Below, piece after piece: positions 8,108 through 17,212 of a stretch of DNA of 34,689 bases. The number at the start of each line of letters is the position of its first letter. Position 1 is the stretch's first letter. Made by a program: the position numbers and the translations under genes. This DNA is from Akkermansiaceae bacterium (GTDB lineage Bacteria > Verrucomicrobiota > Verrucomicrobiia > Verrucomicrobiales > Akkermansiaceae): assembly GCA_947462535.1 (NCBI GenBank), contig CANHPN010000021.1, positions 1-34,689 on the forward strand, written 5' to 3'. Under the pieces are notes generated by a model. The model was not told the origin of the DNA. It ran no database searches and saw only the letters and a list, made by a program, of their open reading frames with translations.

Positions 8108-9202
8108 ATGCCGCAGCCCGACTTTACCGCCGAAATCCAACGCGCTCTCACTGAGCGAATCTTCGTTCTCGACGGAGCGATGGGCACCACGATCCGGACT
8201 TACGGACTCGACGAGGCCGCCGCCCGTGGTCCGCGATTTGCCGATAACGAAAAGGATCTGCTGAACAACGGCGACATTCTCTCGATCACCCGCCCGGAAA
8301 TCATCGGCGACATCCACAAGCGCTTTTACGAGGCGGGCTCGGACATCTGCGAAACCAACACCTTCTCCGCGACCGGCATCGCGCAGAGCGAGTTTTTCGT
8401 TGAGGACCCGCGCGAAAAGGGCGGTCGGAAAGATCCGGAGTTTTTCCAGAAAATCCTCGAAGACACCTTTCTCAACGACCTCGCGTGGGAAATGAACGTC
8501 GAGTCTGCGCGCCTCTGCCGCAAGTGGGCGGACGACATCGGCACCGACACCGGTCGCAAGCGCTACGTCGCCGGTGCGATCGGGCCGCTCACCGTTTCTT
8601 TGACGAACTCGCCCGACGCCAACGATTCGGGCTTCCGCGTGGTGACCTTCGACCAGGTGCTCGCCGCCTACAAACACCAGGTCCGCGGACTCATCGAAGG
8701 CGGCTGTGACATTCTGATGATCGAGACGATTTTTGATTCTCTCAACGCCAAAGCCGCCGCCGTGGCAGTGCAGGAAGTCTATGACGAAGATCATGTGCGC
8801 CTTCCCATCATCATCTCCGCCGCCGTCGGTCTGGGTGGAGAAACTATGATTTCCGCGCAAAAAGTCGAAGCTCTCTGGAATGCCTTCGCCCACACCAAAC
8901 CACTCGCCATCGGCTTGAACTGCTCGCTCGGCCCCGACCTGATGCGGCCCCACCTCGAAGAACTCTCCGAGTGCGCCGCCACCTGCATTTCCTGTTATCC
9001 CAACGCCGGCCTGCCCAACCCGCTCGCGCCGACCGGCTTTGATCTGGAACCGCAGCACATGCATGACTACATGGCGGAATTCGCGCAAGCGGGACTCTTG
9101 AATCTAGCAGGCGGCTGCTGTGGAAACACGCCTGAACACGTCGCTGCAATCGCCAGGGCCGTGGCGAAATACGCGCCGCGGGAAGTGCCGGTAGTTCGCT
9201 AA
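8108..9202 (+). CDS. metH: Methionine synthase, homocysteine-binding module (5' part of split metH)
   Basis: A 364-residue protein equal to the N-terminal homocysteine S-methyltransferase barrel of cobalamin-dependent MetH. It opens ERIFVLDGAMGTTIRTYGLD. The three zinc-binding cysteines are present: LNCSLGP (C272) and GGCCGN (C337, C338). It ends YAPREVPVVR, which matches the linker APRKLPE of E. coli MetH, directly before the point where the folate module should continue. A stop codon (9200-9202) and a GxxExxY cassette follow, and the rest of MetH resumes at 9661. A segment near residues 238-251 (AAVGLGGETMISAQ) differs from the usual TITDxSGRTLSGQ motif. Transfer of the methyl group would need association with the second protein. 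Confidence 0.93.
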   Translation: MPQPDFTAEIQRALTERIFVLDGAMGTTIRTYGLDEAAARGPRFADNEKDLLNNGDILSITRPEIIGDIHKRFYEAGSDICETNTFSATGIAQSEFFVEDPREKGGRKDPEFFQKILEDTFLNDLAWEMNVESARLCRKWADDIGTDTGRKRYVAGAIGPLTVSLTNSPDANDSGFRVVTFDQVLAAYKHQVRGLIEGGCDILMIETIFDSLNAKAAAVAVQEVYDEDHVRLPIIISAAVGLGGETMISAQKVEALWNAFAHTKPLAIGLNCSLGPDLMRPHLEELSECAATCISCYPNAGLPNPLAPTGFDLEPQHMHDYMAEFAQAGLLNLAGGCCGNTPEHVAAIARAVAKYAPREVPVVR

Positions 9203-9206
9203 GATT

Positions 9207-9648
9207 TACCGCAGAGGAACGCAAAGGAAGGATATGAAGGATTACTTGAACAAGCTTTCGGGCGAGGTGATAGGCGCGGCCATCGAAGTGCATAACGATT
9301 TGGGGCCGGGGCTTCTGGAGTCGCCTTACGAAGCCAGTCTTCAGCATGAACTGAAACTTCGGGGATTCGACTCGGTGAGGCAGTTGATTTTGCCGATCAA
9401 ATACAAGGATCTGGTTGTTCCCGAGGCTTATCGGATCGACCTGGTGGTCGAGAATTGCCTCGTGATCGAACTCAAAACCGTTGAAGCGTTGCTACCCATC
9501 CACTCGGCCCAGCTTCTTACTTACCTTAGAATGTCCGACAACCATCTCGGACTCCTCATTAACTTCCACACTGACGGCATCAAACGCCTCGTCCACAACT
9601 TCCCATCTTAACTCTGCGTCCCTCTGCGACCTTTGCGCCTTGCGGTTA
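9207..9648 (+). mobile_element. GxxExxY cassette with imperfect inverted ends, inserted in metH
   Basis: A roughly 440-bp unit separates the two metH frames. Its left end (9208-9227, ACCGCAGAGGAACGCAAAGG) matches the reverse complement of the right end in two overlapping alignments: 9210-9227 against 9611-9628 (15 of 18 identical), and the outer ACCGCAAGGCGCAAAGG (reverse of about 9630-9646). Such 'CGCAGAGGRACGCARAG' sequences commonly flank GxxExxY genes in this group of bacteria. How these cassettes move is not established. No transposase is encoded and I see no convincing target duplication. Confidence 0.6.
9234..9611 (+). CDS. GxxExxY protein
   Basis: A 125-residue protein beginning [20 protein letters not shown] with the family's core [17 protein letters not shown]; the GLLESPY segment is the GxxExxY motif. 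A later segment, [18 protein letters not shown], has the D-x(n)-E-x-K pattern of PD-(D/E)xK nuclease-fold proteins. The function of the family is not known, although the motif order suggests a compact nuclease fold. It lies between the two parts of metH and inside inverted CGCAGAG-type repeats, which suggests arrival as a cassette rather than a metH partner. A GGAAGG precedes the ATG. The stop at 9609-9611 touches the right-hand repeat. Confidence 0.88.
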   Translation: MKDYLNKLSGEVIGAAIEVHNDLGPGLLESPYEASLQHELKLRGFDSVRQLILPIKYKDLVVPEAYRIDLVVENCLVIELKTVEALLPIHSAQLLTYLRMSDNHLGLLINFHTDGIKRLVHNFPS

Positions 9649-9660
9649 ACTCTTCTCCAA

Positions 9661-12600
9661 ATGAAAACCATTCCCCACGCCCTCCGTCTATCCGGCACCG
9701 AGGCCTACAACCACACCGCCGACAAGCGCTTCCTGATGATCGGCGAGCGCGCGAACGTCGCGGGCTCTCCGCAGTTTGCGAAACTCGTTAGAGCGGGTGA
9801 CCTCGAAGCCGCCGTCGAGGTGGCCCGCCAGCAGGTGGCCAACGGCGCGAACGTCATCGACATCTGTTTCGACGACGGCCTCATCGACGGCAAGGCGATG
9901 ATGAGCCGTTTCCTGCAACTTCTCCAAGGCGAGCCGGACGTCGCGAAGGTGCCGATCATGGTGGATTCCTCGAAGTGGGAAATCCTCGAGGAAGGGCTGA
10001 AATACCTCCAAGGGAAGGGAATCGTGAACTCGATCTCGCTCAAGGAGGGCGAGGAGAACTTCAAGAAACAAGCCCGCCACATCATGCGCTACGGCGCGGC
10101 GGTGGTCGTCATGGCTTTCGATGAAAACGGCCAGGCGGCTTCGTATGACGAGAAGATCCGCATCTGCGGGCGAGCCTACCGGATTCTTGTCGATGAGGTC
10201 GGCTTCAATCCCGACGACATCATTTTCGATCCCAACATCCTGACCGTCGCCACCGGCATCGAGGAGCATAACAACTACGCGCTCGACTTCATCAACGCGA
10301 CCCGCTGGATCAAGGAGAACCTGCCCGGCGCGAAGGTTTCCGGCGGCGTTTCCAACATTTCCTTCTCCTTCCGCGGCAACAACAAGGTCCGCGAGGCGAT
10401 GCACTCCGCGTTCCTCTATCATGCCGGACTGGCGGGAATGGACATGGGAATCGTCAATGCCGGGATGCTTGAGCTTTACGACGAGATTCCTAAAGACCTG
10501 TTGGAATGCGTCGAGGATGTGCTTCTCAACCGCCGCCCCGATTCGACCGAGCGGCTGCTGGAACTTGCGGAAAGTTACAAAAACGTCGGCGGTAAGAAAA
10601 TCGAGGAGGATCTATCATGGCGCGACGAGCCGGTGGAAAAGCGGCTTGAACACGCGCTGCTGCGCGGCATCGACAAATACATCGACGAGGACACCGAGGA
10701 AGCGCGTTTGAAATACGTGCGTCCGCTCAAGGTGATCGAAGGCCCGCTGATGGATGGCATGGGCGTGGTCGGCGACCTGTTCGGGGCTGGGAAAATGTTC
10801 CTGCCGCAAGTGGTGAAATCCGCGCGGGTGATGAAGAAGGCGGTCGCCTGGCTGTTTCCATTCATGGAAGCGGACAAGGCCGAATATCTCGCAGGCGACA
10901 TCGCCGCGATCAAGTTGGAGAACCCCGCGCTCACGGACGACGAGGCGCTCAAACTCGCCGAACGCGGCCGCTCGGCCGGCCGTTTCCTGATCGCCACGGT
11001 GAAGGGTGACGTGCACGACATCGGCAAGAACATCGTGGGCGTGGTGCTTTCCTGCAACGGCTTTGAAGTTACCGACATGGGCGTGATGGTTTCATGCGAC
11101 AAGATTCTGGCAAAAGCCAAGGAACTCGAGGCGGACGTGATCGGCCTATCCGGTTTGATCACGCCGTCGCTCGATGAGATGGTGCATGTCGCCAAGGAAA
11201 TGGAGCGTCTCGGTTTCAAGGTGCCGCTGCTCATCGGCGGCGCGACGACTTCCGCCGCGCACACCGCGATCAAGATCGCGCAGCATTACTCGGGGCCGGT
11301 GGTTCACGTGCTCGACGCCTCGCGCTCCGTGCCGGTCACCACATCTCTGCTATCGAAAGATCAGCGCGACACCTTCGCGCGGGAGAACCGCGAGAAGCAA
11401 CAAAAGCTCCGCGACAATTTCCTCGGTGGGCCGAAAAAGGAAACCCTCACTCTCGCCGAGGCACGCATCGCCGGCCCTAAGTTCGACTGGTCTAACTACA
11501 CGCCGCCGGTCCCAGCGTTCACCGGCACGCGGACGATCAAGAGGCCGTCACTGCGCGAGCTCGCCAAGTTCATCGACTGGACGCCGTTCTTCCACGCCTG
11601 GGAACTCCGCGGGGTGTGGGACCGGGAGAACAAGGTTCTCAAAACCCAGAACGCTGAGGGCGCGGTGGAAGCCGGCAAGCTCTATCAGGATGCGATGGCG
11701 TGGGTTGACCGCATCATCGCCGAAGACCGTTTCCGCGCGGAGGGCATTTACGGATTTTTCCCCGCGAACGCCGAGGGCGATGACATCATCGTCTGGACCG
11801 ATGAGACGCGGACGACCGAGCGCATGCGTTTCCACAGCCTCCGCCAGCAGCTCAAGAAGGACTCGGGAAAGCCGAACGTCGCTCTAGCAGACTGGGTCGC
11901 GCCATGTAGCGGCGATCACCGGTCGCCGCGAATGGCCCCGTCATTCCTCAACCCCGAAAAAATCATCGCCCGCAGCGACAAGGGCCATCTCCCCCACTGG
12001 CACCAAGACGGCGCGACCTACGCCGTCACATTCCGGCTTGCCGACTCACTCCCGCAATCCGTCCTCGCCGAATATCAGCAGGAAAAGCAAGAAGCGCTTC
12101 TCAAACTCAAACAAGCGGAAGATGCGGGAGACGCCGCCCTTTCGGCACAACTTAAGGGTGAACTCGAAAGTCTCTATCACGAGCGGATGGAAACCGCGCT
12201 TCACGCGGGGTATGGTGAATGTTGGATGAAGCGACCTGAGATCGCGCAGGTGGTCTGCAACGCGTTGTTTTATTTCGATGGCGATCATTACGACCTTGGG
12301 CCGTGGTGTGTGATGCCGAATCATGTGCATTTCCTGATCAAGCCGAGGGACGGTCATTCGCTGTCGAAGATTTTGCAGGGGATCAAGTCGGCTTCGGCGA
12401 AGGAAATTAACATTCTGTTGAGGCGTGAGGGTTCGCTTTGGCAGAAGGAGTCCTATGATCACATCGTCCGCGATGCGGATGACTATTGGAACCAGCGGAG
12501 TTATATTTTGGGGAATCCGAAGGCGGCCGGGTTGGTGGATTGGGAGTTTTTGGGGGAGCCGGGCTCGCGGCGACCGGTGATCGCCGCTACGCCGGACTAC

Positions 12601-13101
12601 ATCGGCGGCTTCGTGGTCGGCATCCACGGCGCGCATGAATTCGCGGAAGAGTTGGACAAGCAGATCGATCCTTACGGTGCGATCATGGTCAAGGCCATCG
12701 CCGACCGCTTCGCCGAGGCCTTCGCGGAGTTCCTCCACCACAAGGCGCGGATCGAGTGGGGCTATGAAACCGAGGACGAGCTCACGCACGACCAGTTGAT
12801 TCATGAGAACTATCAGGGCATCCGTCCGGCACCGGGTTATCCCGCGCAGCCGGATCACACGGAGAAGCCGCCGTTGTTCGAGCTGCTAGACGCTCCGGCA
12901 GAGACCGGCGTGAACCTGACGGAAAGCTGCGCAATGCATCCCGGTGCGGCGGTGTGCGGATTGTATTTCTCACATCCGGACAGCCACTATTTCGCCATTT
13001 CCGAGCTTCAGAAAGACCAGATCGAAGATTACGCCCGGCGCAAGGGCATCAGTGCGCAGGAGGCCGAAAAATGGCTGGGGCCGTGGTTGGGATACGCATG
13101 A
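9661..13101 (+). CDS. metH: Methionine synthase folate/B12/AdoMet modules with in-frame RAYT insertion
   Basis: A single open frame of 1146 residues. Residues 1-about 300 are the pterin-binding (methyl-tetrahydrofolate) module ([25 protein letters not shown]). Residues about 320-620 are the cobalamin cap and binding domain, with the B12-ligand motif DVHDIGKN (His452). Residues about 625-748 and 979-1146 are the AdoMet-binding reactivation module, with FIDWTPFF (Asp639) and RPAPGYP (Arg1055). Residues 749-978 are foreign: a RAYT transposase inserted between LADWVAP and DYIGGF, which are almost adjacent in E. coli MetH. Removing 230 codons restores normal MetH spacing. ATG 9661 was chosen because [11 protein letters not shown] aligns with IPVACRLSG of E. 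coli; an earlier frame opening overlaps the GxxExxY gene. Whether the chimera is active is unknown. Confidence 0.95.
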   Translation: MKTIPHALRLSGTEAYNHTADKRFLMIGERANVAGSPQFAKLVRAGDLEAAVEVARQQVANGANVIDICFDDGLIDGKAMMSRFLQLLQGEPDVAKVPIMVDSSKWEILEEGLKYLQGKGIVNSISLKEGEENFKKQARHIMRYGAAVVVMAFDENGQAASYDEKIRICGRAYRILVDEVGFNPDDIIFDPNILTVATGIEEHNNYALDFINATRWIKENLPGAKVSGGVSNISFSFRGNNKVREAMHSAFLYHAGLAGMDMGIVNAGMLELYDEIPKDLLECVEDVLLNRRPDSTERLLELAESYKNVGGKKIEEDLSWRDEPVEKRLEHALLRGIDKYIDEDTEEARLKYVRPLKVIEGPLMDGMGVVGDLFGAGKMFLPQVVKSARVMKKAVAWLFPFMEADKAEYLAGDIAAIKLENPALTDDEALKLAERGRSAGRFLIATVKGDVHDIGKNIVGVVLSCNGFEVTDMGVMVSCDKILAKAKELEADVIGLSGLITPSLDEMVHVAKEMERLGFKVPLLIGGATTSAAHTAIKIAQHYSGPVVHVLDASRSVPVTTSLLSKDQRDTFARENREKQQKLRDNFLGGPKKETLTLAEARIAGPKFDWSNYTPPVPAFTGTRTIKRPSLRELAKFIDWTPFFHAWELRGVWDRENKVLKTQNAEGAVEAGKLYQDAMAWVDRIIAEDRFRAEGIYGFFPANAEGDDIIVWTDETRTTERMRFHSLRQQLKKDSGKPNVALADWVAPCSGDHRSPRMAPSFLNPEKIIARSDKGHLPHWHQDGATYAVTFRLADSLPQSVLAEYQQEKQEALLKLKQAEDAGDAALSAQLKGELESLYHERMETALHAGYGECWMKRPEIAQVVCNALFYFDGDHYDLGPWCVMPNHVHFLIKPRDGHSLSKILQGIKSASAKEINILLRREGSLWQKESYDHIVRDADDYWNQRSYILGNPKAAGLVDWEFLGEPGSRRPVIAATPDYIGGFVVGIHGAHEFAEELDKQIDPYGAIMVKAIADRFAEAFAEFLHHKARIEWGYETEDELTHDQLIHENYQGIRPAPGYPAQPDHTEKPPLFELLDAPAETGVNLTESCAMHPGAAVCGLYFSHPDSHYFAISELQKDQIEDYARRKGISAQEAEKWLGPWLGYA
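11906..11930 (+). repeat. REP palindrome, copy 1 (left flank of RAYT)
   Basis: A 25-bp REP: GTA, stem GCGGCGA (11909-11915), loop TCACCGG, stem TCGCCGC (11923-11929), G. In the metH frame it is read without a stop as CSGDHRSPR. It is the exact reverse complement of the copy at 12566-12590. Confidence 0.93.
12566..12590 (-). repeat. REP palindrome, copy 2 (right flank of RAYT)
   Basis: The exact reverse complement of 11906-11930 over all 25 bases. In the metH frame it is read as SRRPVIAAT, again with no stop. The two copies bracket the RAYT coding sequence in the inverted arrangement typical of RAYT loci. Confidence 0.93.
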
Positions 13102-13733
13102 ACTATCCGATGATGAGGCTGGCACTGTGGTTTCTGGGACTCGCGATTCTCGTTCTCGGGACGTGGGCGGTCTGGGGCGCAGGTTGGGATGCGCACTTCA
13201 CCCTCGCGGGGAGCGTGGCATGGCTGGAAGGCGCGGGACCGTGGGCGTGGGCTGCGGGCATCGCTTTGTTAGGAAGTGATCTGGCCTTGCCCGTTCCGAG
13301 CACGGTGGTGATTTCGGCGCTGGGCTATATTTACGGGACTTTCGTCGGTGGTTTGGTTGCGGCGGCGGGCTTGATGTTAGTCGGGATGACGGGATACGGG
13401 CTTGGCTGGCTTTTCGGCGAGCGGTTCGCGCGGCGATGGCTGGGGGAGCAGGATTATGAAAAGGGTCGGCGGCTTTTCGCTAACGGCGGTGGCTGGGTGG
13501 TGGCCTTGTCACGGGCGCTGCCGATTTTGCCCGAAGTCATTTCCTGCACGGCGGGATTGGTGCGGATGTCGTTCAGGAGATTTGCAACGGCCTTGGCCTG
13601 CGGCAGCGTGCCGATGGGATTTCTATTCGCGGCGATCGGCAGGGCGGGTCACGACGCGCCGGGATGGGCGTTTGGATTGAGCCTGCTGGTGCCCGCGCTG
13701 CTGTGGTTGCTGGCGAGTCGGATCGCGCGTTGA
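13098..13733 (+). CDS. DedA/TVP38-type VTT-domain membrane protein
   Basis: A 211-residue integral membrane protein with about five hydrophobic segments. The core matches the VTT (SNARE-associated/DedA) family: [22 protein letters not shown] as the re-entrant-loop segment, then [18 protein letters not shown], and [23 protein letters not shown] for the second half. The family includes lipid scramblase or undecaprenyl-phosphate and polyprenyl-phosphate recycling proteins and putative proton-coupled transporters; the substrate here cannot be read from sequence. The ATG overlaps the metH stop (ATGA), so translation is probably coupled to metH although the functions look unrelated. Confidence 0.82.
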   Translation: MNYPMMRLALWFLGLAILVLGTWAVWGAGWDAHFTLAGSVAWLEGAGPWAWAAGIALLGSDLALPVPSTVVISALGYIYGTFVGGLVAAAGLMLVGMTGYGLGWLFGERFARRWLGEQDYEKGRRLFANGGGWVVALSRALPILPEVISCTAGLVRMSFRRFATALACGSVPMGFLFAAIGRAGHDAPGWAFGLSLLVPALLWLLASRIAR

Positions 13734-13759
13734 ATATCAGCCCTTGAGTCTGTGCGGGG

Positions 13760-15013
13760 ATGTCGCAGATTCGCGCAGTGAAAATCGAGGTCATCAACAC
13801 CGGAACCGAACTCCTGCTGGGAAACACGCTCAACACCCACGGAGCTTGGTTCGGCCGGGAGCTTTTCAAGCTCGGCCTGCGGATCTCCCGCCAGACGACC
13901 GTGCCGGATGGCGATGCGATCCGCGATTCACTCCAGGAAACGCTGAGCCGGGCGGATGCGGTGATCGTGACCGGCGGGCTGGGGCCGACGAGTGATGACC
14001 TCACCCGCGAAATCACCGCGGAGGTGCTGGGGCTGGAATTGATCACGGATGAAGCGGCGCTTCGATCGTTAGGGGAATTTTTCGCCCTGCGCGGCAAGCC
14101 GATGGTTGACGCGAATCTCAAGCAGGCGCTGTGTCCGGTGGGCGCGGATATTCTACCCAATCCCAATGGCACGGCACCGGGCATCTACGTGCCGCCGCGG
14201 CTTAACGGGCGTTCCAACTGTGCGGTGTTTCTGCTTCCGGGGCCGCCGCGGGAACTCTATCCGATGTATCACGCCGAGGTCGTGCCGCGGTTGCGCGCTT
14301 TGGCCGGAGTTGAGAATCTTCATGAAGCACTGGTGTTGAAATTCACCGGGATCGGCGAGAGTGATTTCCATCAGGGCATCGACGCGCGGCTGGCGGAGGT
14401 TCCGGATTTGGAATATGGCTACTGCGCGCACATCGGCGAGGTGGACTTGCGTTTGATTGGCGATGCCGCGGCGTTGGAAGCGGGGCGGAAGATCGCGCTC
14501 GAACGGTTCGGCAACTATCTGATCAGCGATGATGAAAGCTCGATGGAAGAAACCGTGGTCCGTCTGCTCAAAGAGCGGGGGATGACGTTCGCCACCGCCG
14601 AGAGTTGCACCGGCGGGCTCATCGCTAGCCGAATCACCAACGTGCCGGGCGCGAGCGAGGTTTTCACCCACGGTTTCGTGACTTACGCGAACGAGGCGAA
14701 GACGGGGCTGCTCGGAGTTTCACCGTCGGATATCGAAATTCACGGCGCGGTGAGCGAGGTCGTCGCCCGTGCGATGGCGGAGGGAGCGCTTCAGAAGAGT
14801 GGCACGGGTATCGCGGTGTCCGTCACCGGCATCGCCGGTCCGGGTGGAGGCTCGGAAGAGAAACCGGTGGGCACGGCCTGGATCGCGGTGGCGATGCGGG
14901 GTGGCCCGACGGAGGCGTTCCGCGTGTTTCATCCGCGCAACCGGAAGGACTTCAAGCTCGCCGTGAGTCAGGCCGCGCTGGAGGCGGTGAGGAGGAGGCT
15001 TAAAGAAGTTTGA
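13760..15013 (+). CDS. cinA: CinA-family protein (MoCF-like domain plus nicotinamide-nucleotide amidase domain)
   Basis: A full-length CinA of 417 residues. The N-terminal COG1058/MoCF-biosynthesis-like domain (about 1-170) has the signature VINTGTELLLGNTLNTHGAW and TGGLGPTSDDLTRE, associated with ADP-ribose pyrophosphatase activity. The C-terminal PncC domain (about 265-415) carries ATAESCTGGLIASRITNVPG and VSVTGIAGPGGGSEEKPVGT and deamidates nicotinamide mononucleotide to recycle NAD. With nadA at the other end of the window, NAD metabolism is represented twice, but the genes are not linked. It is convergent with the DsbD-like gene, with only 6 bases between the stops. Confidence 0.93.
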   Translation: MSQIRAVKIEVINTGTELLLGNTLNTHGAWFGRELFKLGLRISRQTTVPDGDAIRDSLQETLSRADAVIVTGGLGPTSDDLTREITAEVLGLELITDEAALRSLGEFFALRGKPMVDANLKQALCPVGADILPNPNGTAPGIYVPPRLNGRSNCAVFLLPGPPRELYPMYHAEVVPRLRALAGVENLHEALVLKFTGIGESDFHQGIDARLAEVPDLEYGYCAHIGEVDLRLIGDAAALEAGRKIALERFGNYLISDDESSMEETVVRLLKERGMTFATAESCTGGLIASRITNVPGASEVFTHGFVTYANEAKTGLLGVSPSDIEIHGAVSEVVARAMAEGALQKSGTGIAVSVTGIAGPGGGSEEKPVGTAWIAVAMRGGPTEAFRVFHPRNRKDFKLAVSQAALEAVRRRLKEV

Positions 15014-15019
15014 TCCGAC

Positions 15020-17116
15020 TCACTTGTCTGGGATTTCCCTGCTGAATAGTTCAAGGAGATAATCCGCGGTGAGCAGGGCGGGTGTGATTTGCGGCTCCTT
15101 GCCGGGGACGAGCAGGACGTTGACAGGAATCGCGCTGCGGCCCATCTGCCTGAGCTTGGCATCGATGGCCGGGCTCGGGTTGGTCTTGTCCGCCCTGAGG
15201 AGGACGAGGCCCTTTTTCTCTATCAAATCAATCACCGGCTGGGTGTAGGCGCGGCTTTTGTTGAGCTGGCAGGTCAGGCACCACTTGGCGGTGTAATCGA
15301 CAAAGACCGGCCGGCCCTCGGCAAGCAGGCGGTCCTCTTCTTGCTGGGACCAGGTTCCCCATTCGGCGGAGATCCTGGCGTTTCCGGCATCGGCCCGGGG
15401 CTGCCCGGCGGGCCATGGCCATGCGAGGAGGATTCCTCCGGTGCAGAGAAGCGCCGCCAGGATCTTGGCGCGCATGCGGACTGAAGCGCTCCTAACCGGC
15501 TGGTTCCAGCGGCCGTAGATCCACGCGGCGGTGGCTACCGCGCTGAGCCCGAGCATGACCCAGAGGCCTTTTTGCCCTTCGTTGAGGTCGAACACCTGGG
15601 CGCTGTAAACCCAGAGGAAGATGGCCGCGGTGGCGAACAACAGAAACGACATTCCTTGTTTGAACGACTCCATCCACGGCCCGGGGCGTGGTAGCTTTTC
15701 GACCAGGGCGGGAAACATCGACAGCACCAGATACGGCAGGGCCAGGCCGATTGCCATGAAGGTGAACGCGGTGAAGAAGGGAATCGCGGGCAAGGTCACG
15801 GCGACCCCGATGGCGACTGCTAGAAAAGGACCGGAACAGGGAGTGGCGATCAGCGTCGCCAGCACGCCCGAGAAGAAGGTGCCCGCGATGCCTTGTTTTT
15901 GGACCAGGTTCCCGCCGATTCCCGTGACGGAGGTGCCGATTTCAAAGACGCCGAACAGGTTCATGCCCAAGAGCAGCATGATGAGGATGGTCCCCAGGGT
16001 GACGCGCGGGTCTTGAAGCTGGTTGCCCCAGCTGCTGATTCCTCCCAGAAAAAGCGCGAGGGAAAGCAACCAGAAGGAGAGCAGCACGCCTGCGGCAAAG
16101 ACCAGTCCGTGCACCACGATTTTTTTCCGGTCATGCCCGGCCTGTTGGACAAAGCCCATGATTTTGAGGCCGATGACGGGAAACACGCAGGGCATGAGAT
16201 TGAGGATCAAGCCTCCCAGAAACATGCCGCCGAAGATTTTGAGAAACGTGGAGAATGGCAAGGGCGAGGGAGGCGCGGTGATGACGGCGGGGGCGGGAAT
16301 TCCGATAGCTGTTTCTGGAATCAAGACCGGGCGGGTGCCGATGAGGATGCCGGAGAAAGAGTTTCCCTGGGGAATGTCGTTGTCGAGCGCGTCCTTGGTC
16401 GCGCGGGGCAGGCGGATTAGCCACGCGTCGCCGTCGCGCTGGATCGAACCGCCGGAGCTGGCTGATTTGACGAAGGGTTGGTCGGGAATGAAATCGGTGG
16501 GATCGCTTTCGATGGTTTCACCGGGTTCCACGCGGAGCAGGATTTCGCTGCCTTCCTGCCGGGCGGAGATATTCGCGTTTGTGGGTTTCGCGGGCTGGCT
16601 GGCGCGGGCCTTTGCGAACAGTGCGGCGTTCGCGGGATCCTTTTCTGCAGCGGCCGCCACCGGGAGGCTCAGCGTGAAGGATTTCTCCTCGTTGATGCAG
16701 CTTTCCTCGCAGATCTGCCAGGACGCGTCGGCGGTGAGGGTGACGGTTCCGCCGGTTTCAAGGGAGGCGGGTGCGGTGATTTCGACGAGGAACGCCGGGC
16801 TGCCGGAATGGATGAAGCTTTTGCCGAAGTAGCCGTCCTTGACCTCGGGGACCGGCCACTGGATCGGGCCGGCGGTGAAGCCTTGCGGCAGCGTCCACTT
16901 GATGGCGGGAGATTGCTCGATGCCGCCGCTGTTCTGATAGTAGCTGTGCCACTTTCCGGGATGGTCCAGCTTGAGGGCGAGGGTGAATGGCTTGCCGGGA
17001 GCGATGGACTTCTCCTCGGGTAACAGATTGGCGGCTGAAGAGAGGGTTTCCGCCTGACCCGATGCGGCGGACACGCTGAGGACGAGGGTGAGGAGAAAAT
17101 GGGGGATGCGGTGCAT
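15020..17116 (-). CDS. dsbD: DsbD/ScsB-like thiol:disulfide interchange protein
   Basis: A 698-residue protein that carries electrons across the inner membrane from cytoplasmic thioredoxin to periplasmic thiol proteins. Order: signal peptide (MHRIPHFLLTLVLSVSAASG), a periplasmic DsbD-alpha-like domain with the Cys pair QICEESCINEE, a multi-helix transmembrane domain with the two redox cysteines in LMPCVFPVIGLK and ATPCSGPFLAV, and a C-terminal thioredoxin-like domain with the CxxC site AKWCLTCQLN. All three cysteine pairs are intact. ATG 17116 was chosen; a TTG two codons upstream is possible. The glycine-zipper lipoprotein gene lies upstream on the same strand, but a strong terminator separates them, so dsbD probably has its own promoter in the short gap. 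Confidence 0.92.
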   Translation of the reverse strand: MHRIPHFLLTLVLSVSAASGQAETLSSAANLLPEEKSIAPGKPFTLALKLDHPGKWHSYYQNSGGIEQSPAIKWTLPQGFTAGPIQWPVPEVKDGYFGKSFIHSGSPAFLVEITAPASLETGGTVTLTADASWQICEESCINEEKSFTLSLPVAAAAEKDPANAALFAKARASQPAKPTNANISARQEGSEILLRVEPGETIESDPTDFIPDQPFVKSASSGGSIQRDGDAWLIRLPRATKDALDNDIPQGNSFSGILIGTRPVLIPETAIGIPAPAVITAPPSPLPFSTFLKIFGGMFLGGLILNLMPCVFPVIGLKIMGFVQQAGHDRKKIVVHGLVFAAGVLLSFWLLSLALFLGGISSWGNQLQDPRVTLGTILIMLLLGMNLFGVFEIGTSVTGIGGNLVQKQGIAGTFFSGVLATLIATPCSGPFLAVAIGVAVTLPAIPFFTAFTFMAIGLALPYLVLSMFPALVEKLPRPGPWMESFKQGMSFLLFATAAIFLWVYSAQVFDLNEGQKGLWVMLGLSAVATAAWIYGRWNQPVRSASVRMRAKILAALLCTGGILLAWPWPAGQPRADAGNARISAEWGTWSQQEEDRLLAEGRPVFVDYTAKWCLTCQLNKSRAYTQPVIDLIEKKGLVLLRADKTNPSPAIDAKLRQMGRSAIPVNVLLVPGKEPQITPALLTADYLLELFSREIPDK

Positions 17117-17157
17117 GGGCAAGTGAGTCTAAGAGACGCGGGGATTGATTTTCATCC

Positions 17158-17195
17158 AAAAAAAACGGGACGTTCGGAAATCGAACGTCCCGTTT
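17158..17195 (-). terminator. Rho-independent terminator of the glycine-zipper gene
   Basis: A perfect 14-bp stem (17163-17176 pairing with 17182-17195; arm CGAACGTCCCGTTT) has a 5-base loop and, on the minus strand, is followed by eight consecutive U residues (17165-17158). It lies 18 bases past the stop codon at 17213-17215. The stem is symmetrical but the T-run is only on the minus-strand 3' side. Confidence 0.9.
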
Positions 17196-17212
17196 CGAGA
17201 AAGAAGCGGATT

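Larger units (their letters stand above)
11905..12594 (+). mobile_element. RAYT (Y1 HUH REP-associated transposase) in frame inside metH
   Basis: The insert is 690 bp, exactly 230 codons, and is bounded by inverted REP copies. From a possible own ATG at 11932 it reads as a REP-associated tyrosine transposase: [20 protein letters not shown] near the N-terminus, the HUH motif [10 protein letters not shown] (His888 and His890 in chimera numbering), [19 protein letters not shown], the [12 protein letters not shown] motif, and [13 protein letters not shown] with the probable catalytic Tyr948. No stop codon separates it from either metH half, so it has no terminus of its own. RAYTs are single-copy domesticated relatives of IS200/IS605 transposases linked to REP spread. 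Being fused inside a host enzyme is unusual. Confidence 0.92.

Noticed and set aside
9481-9660. Earlier start of the second metH frame at 9481
   Set aside because: It would overlap the GxxExxY gene in another frame, and the added residues do not resemble MetH; the homology starts at 9661.
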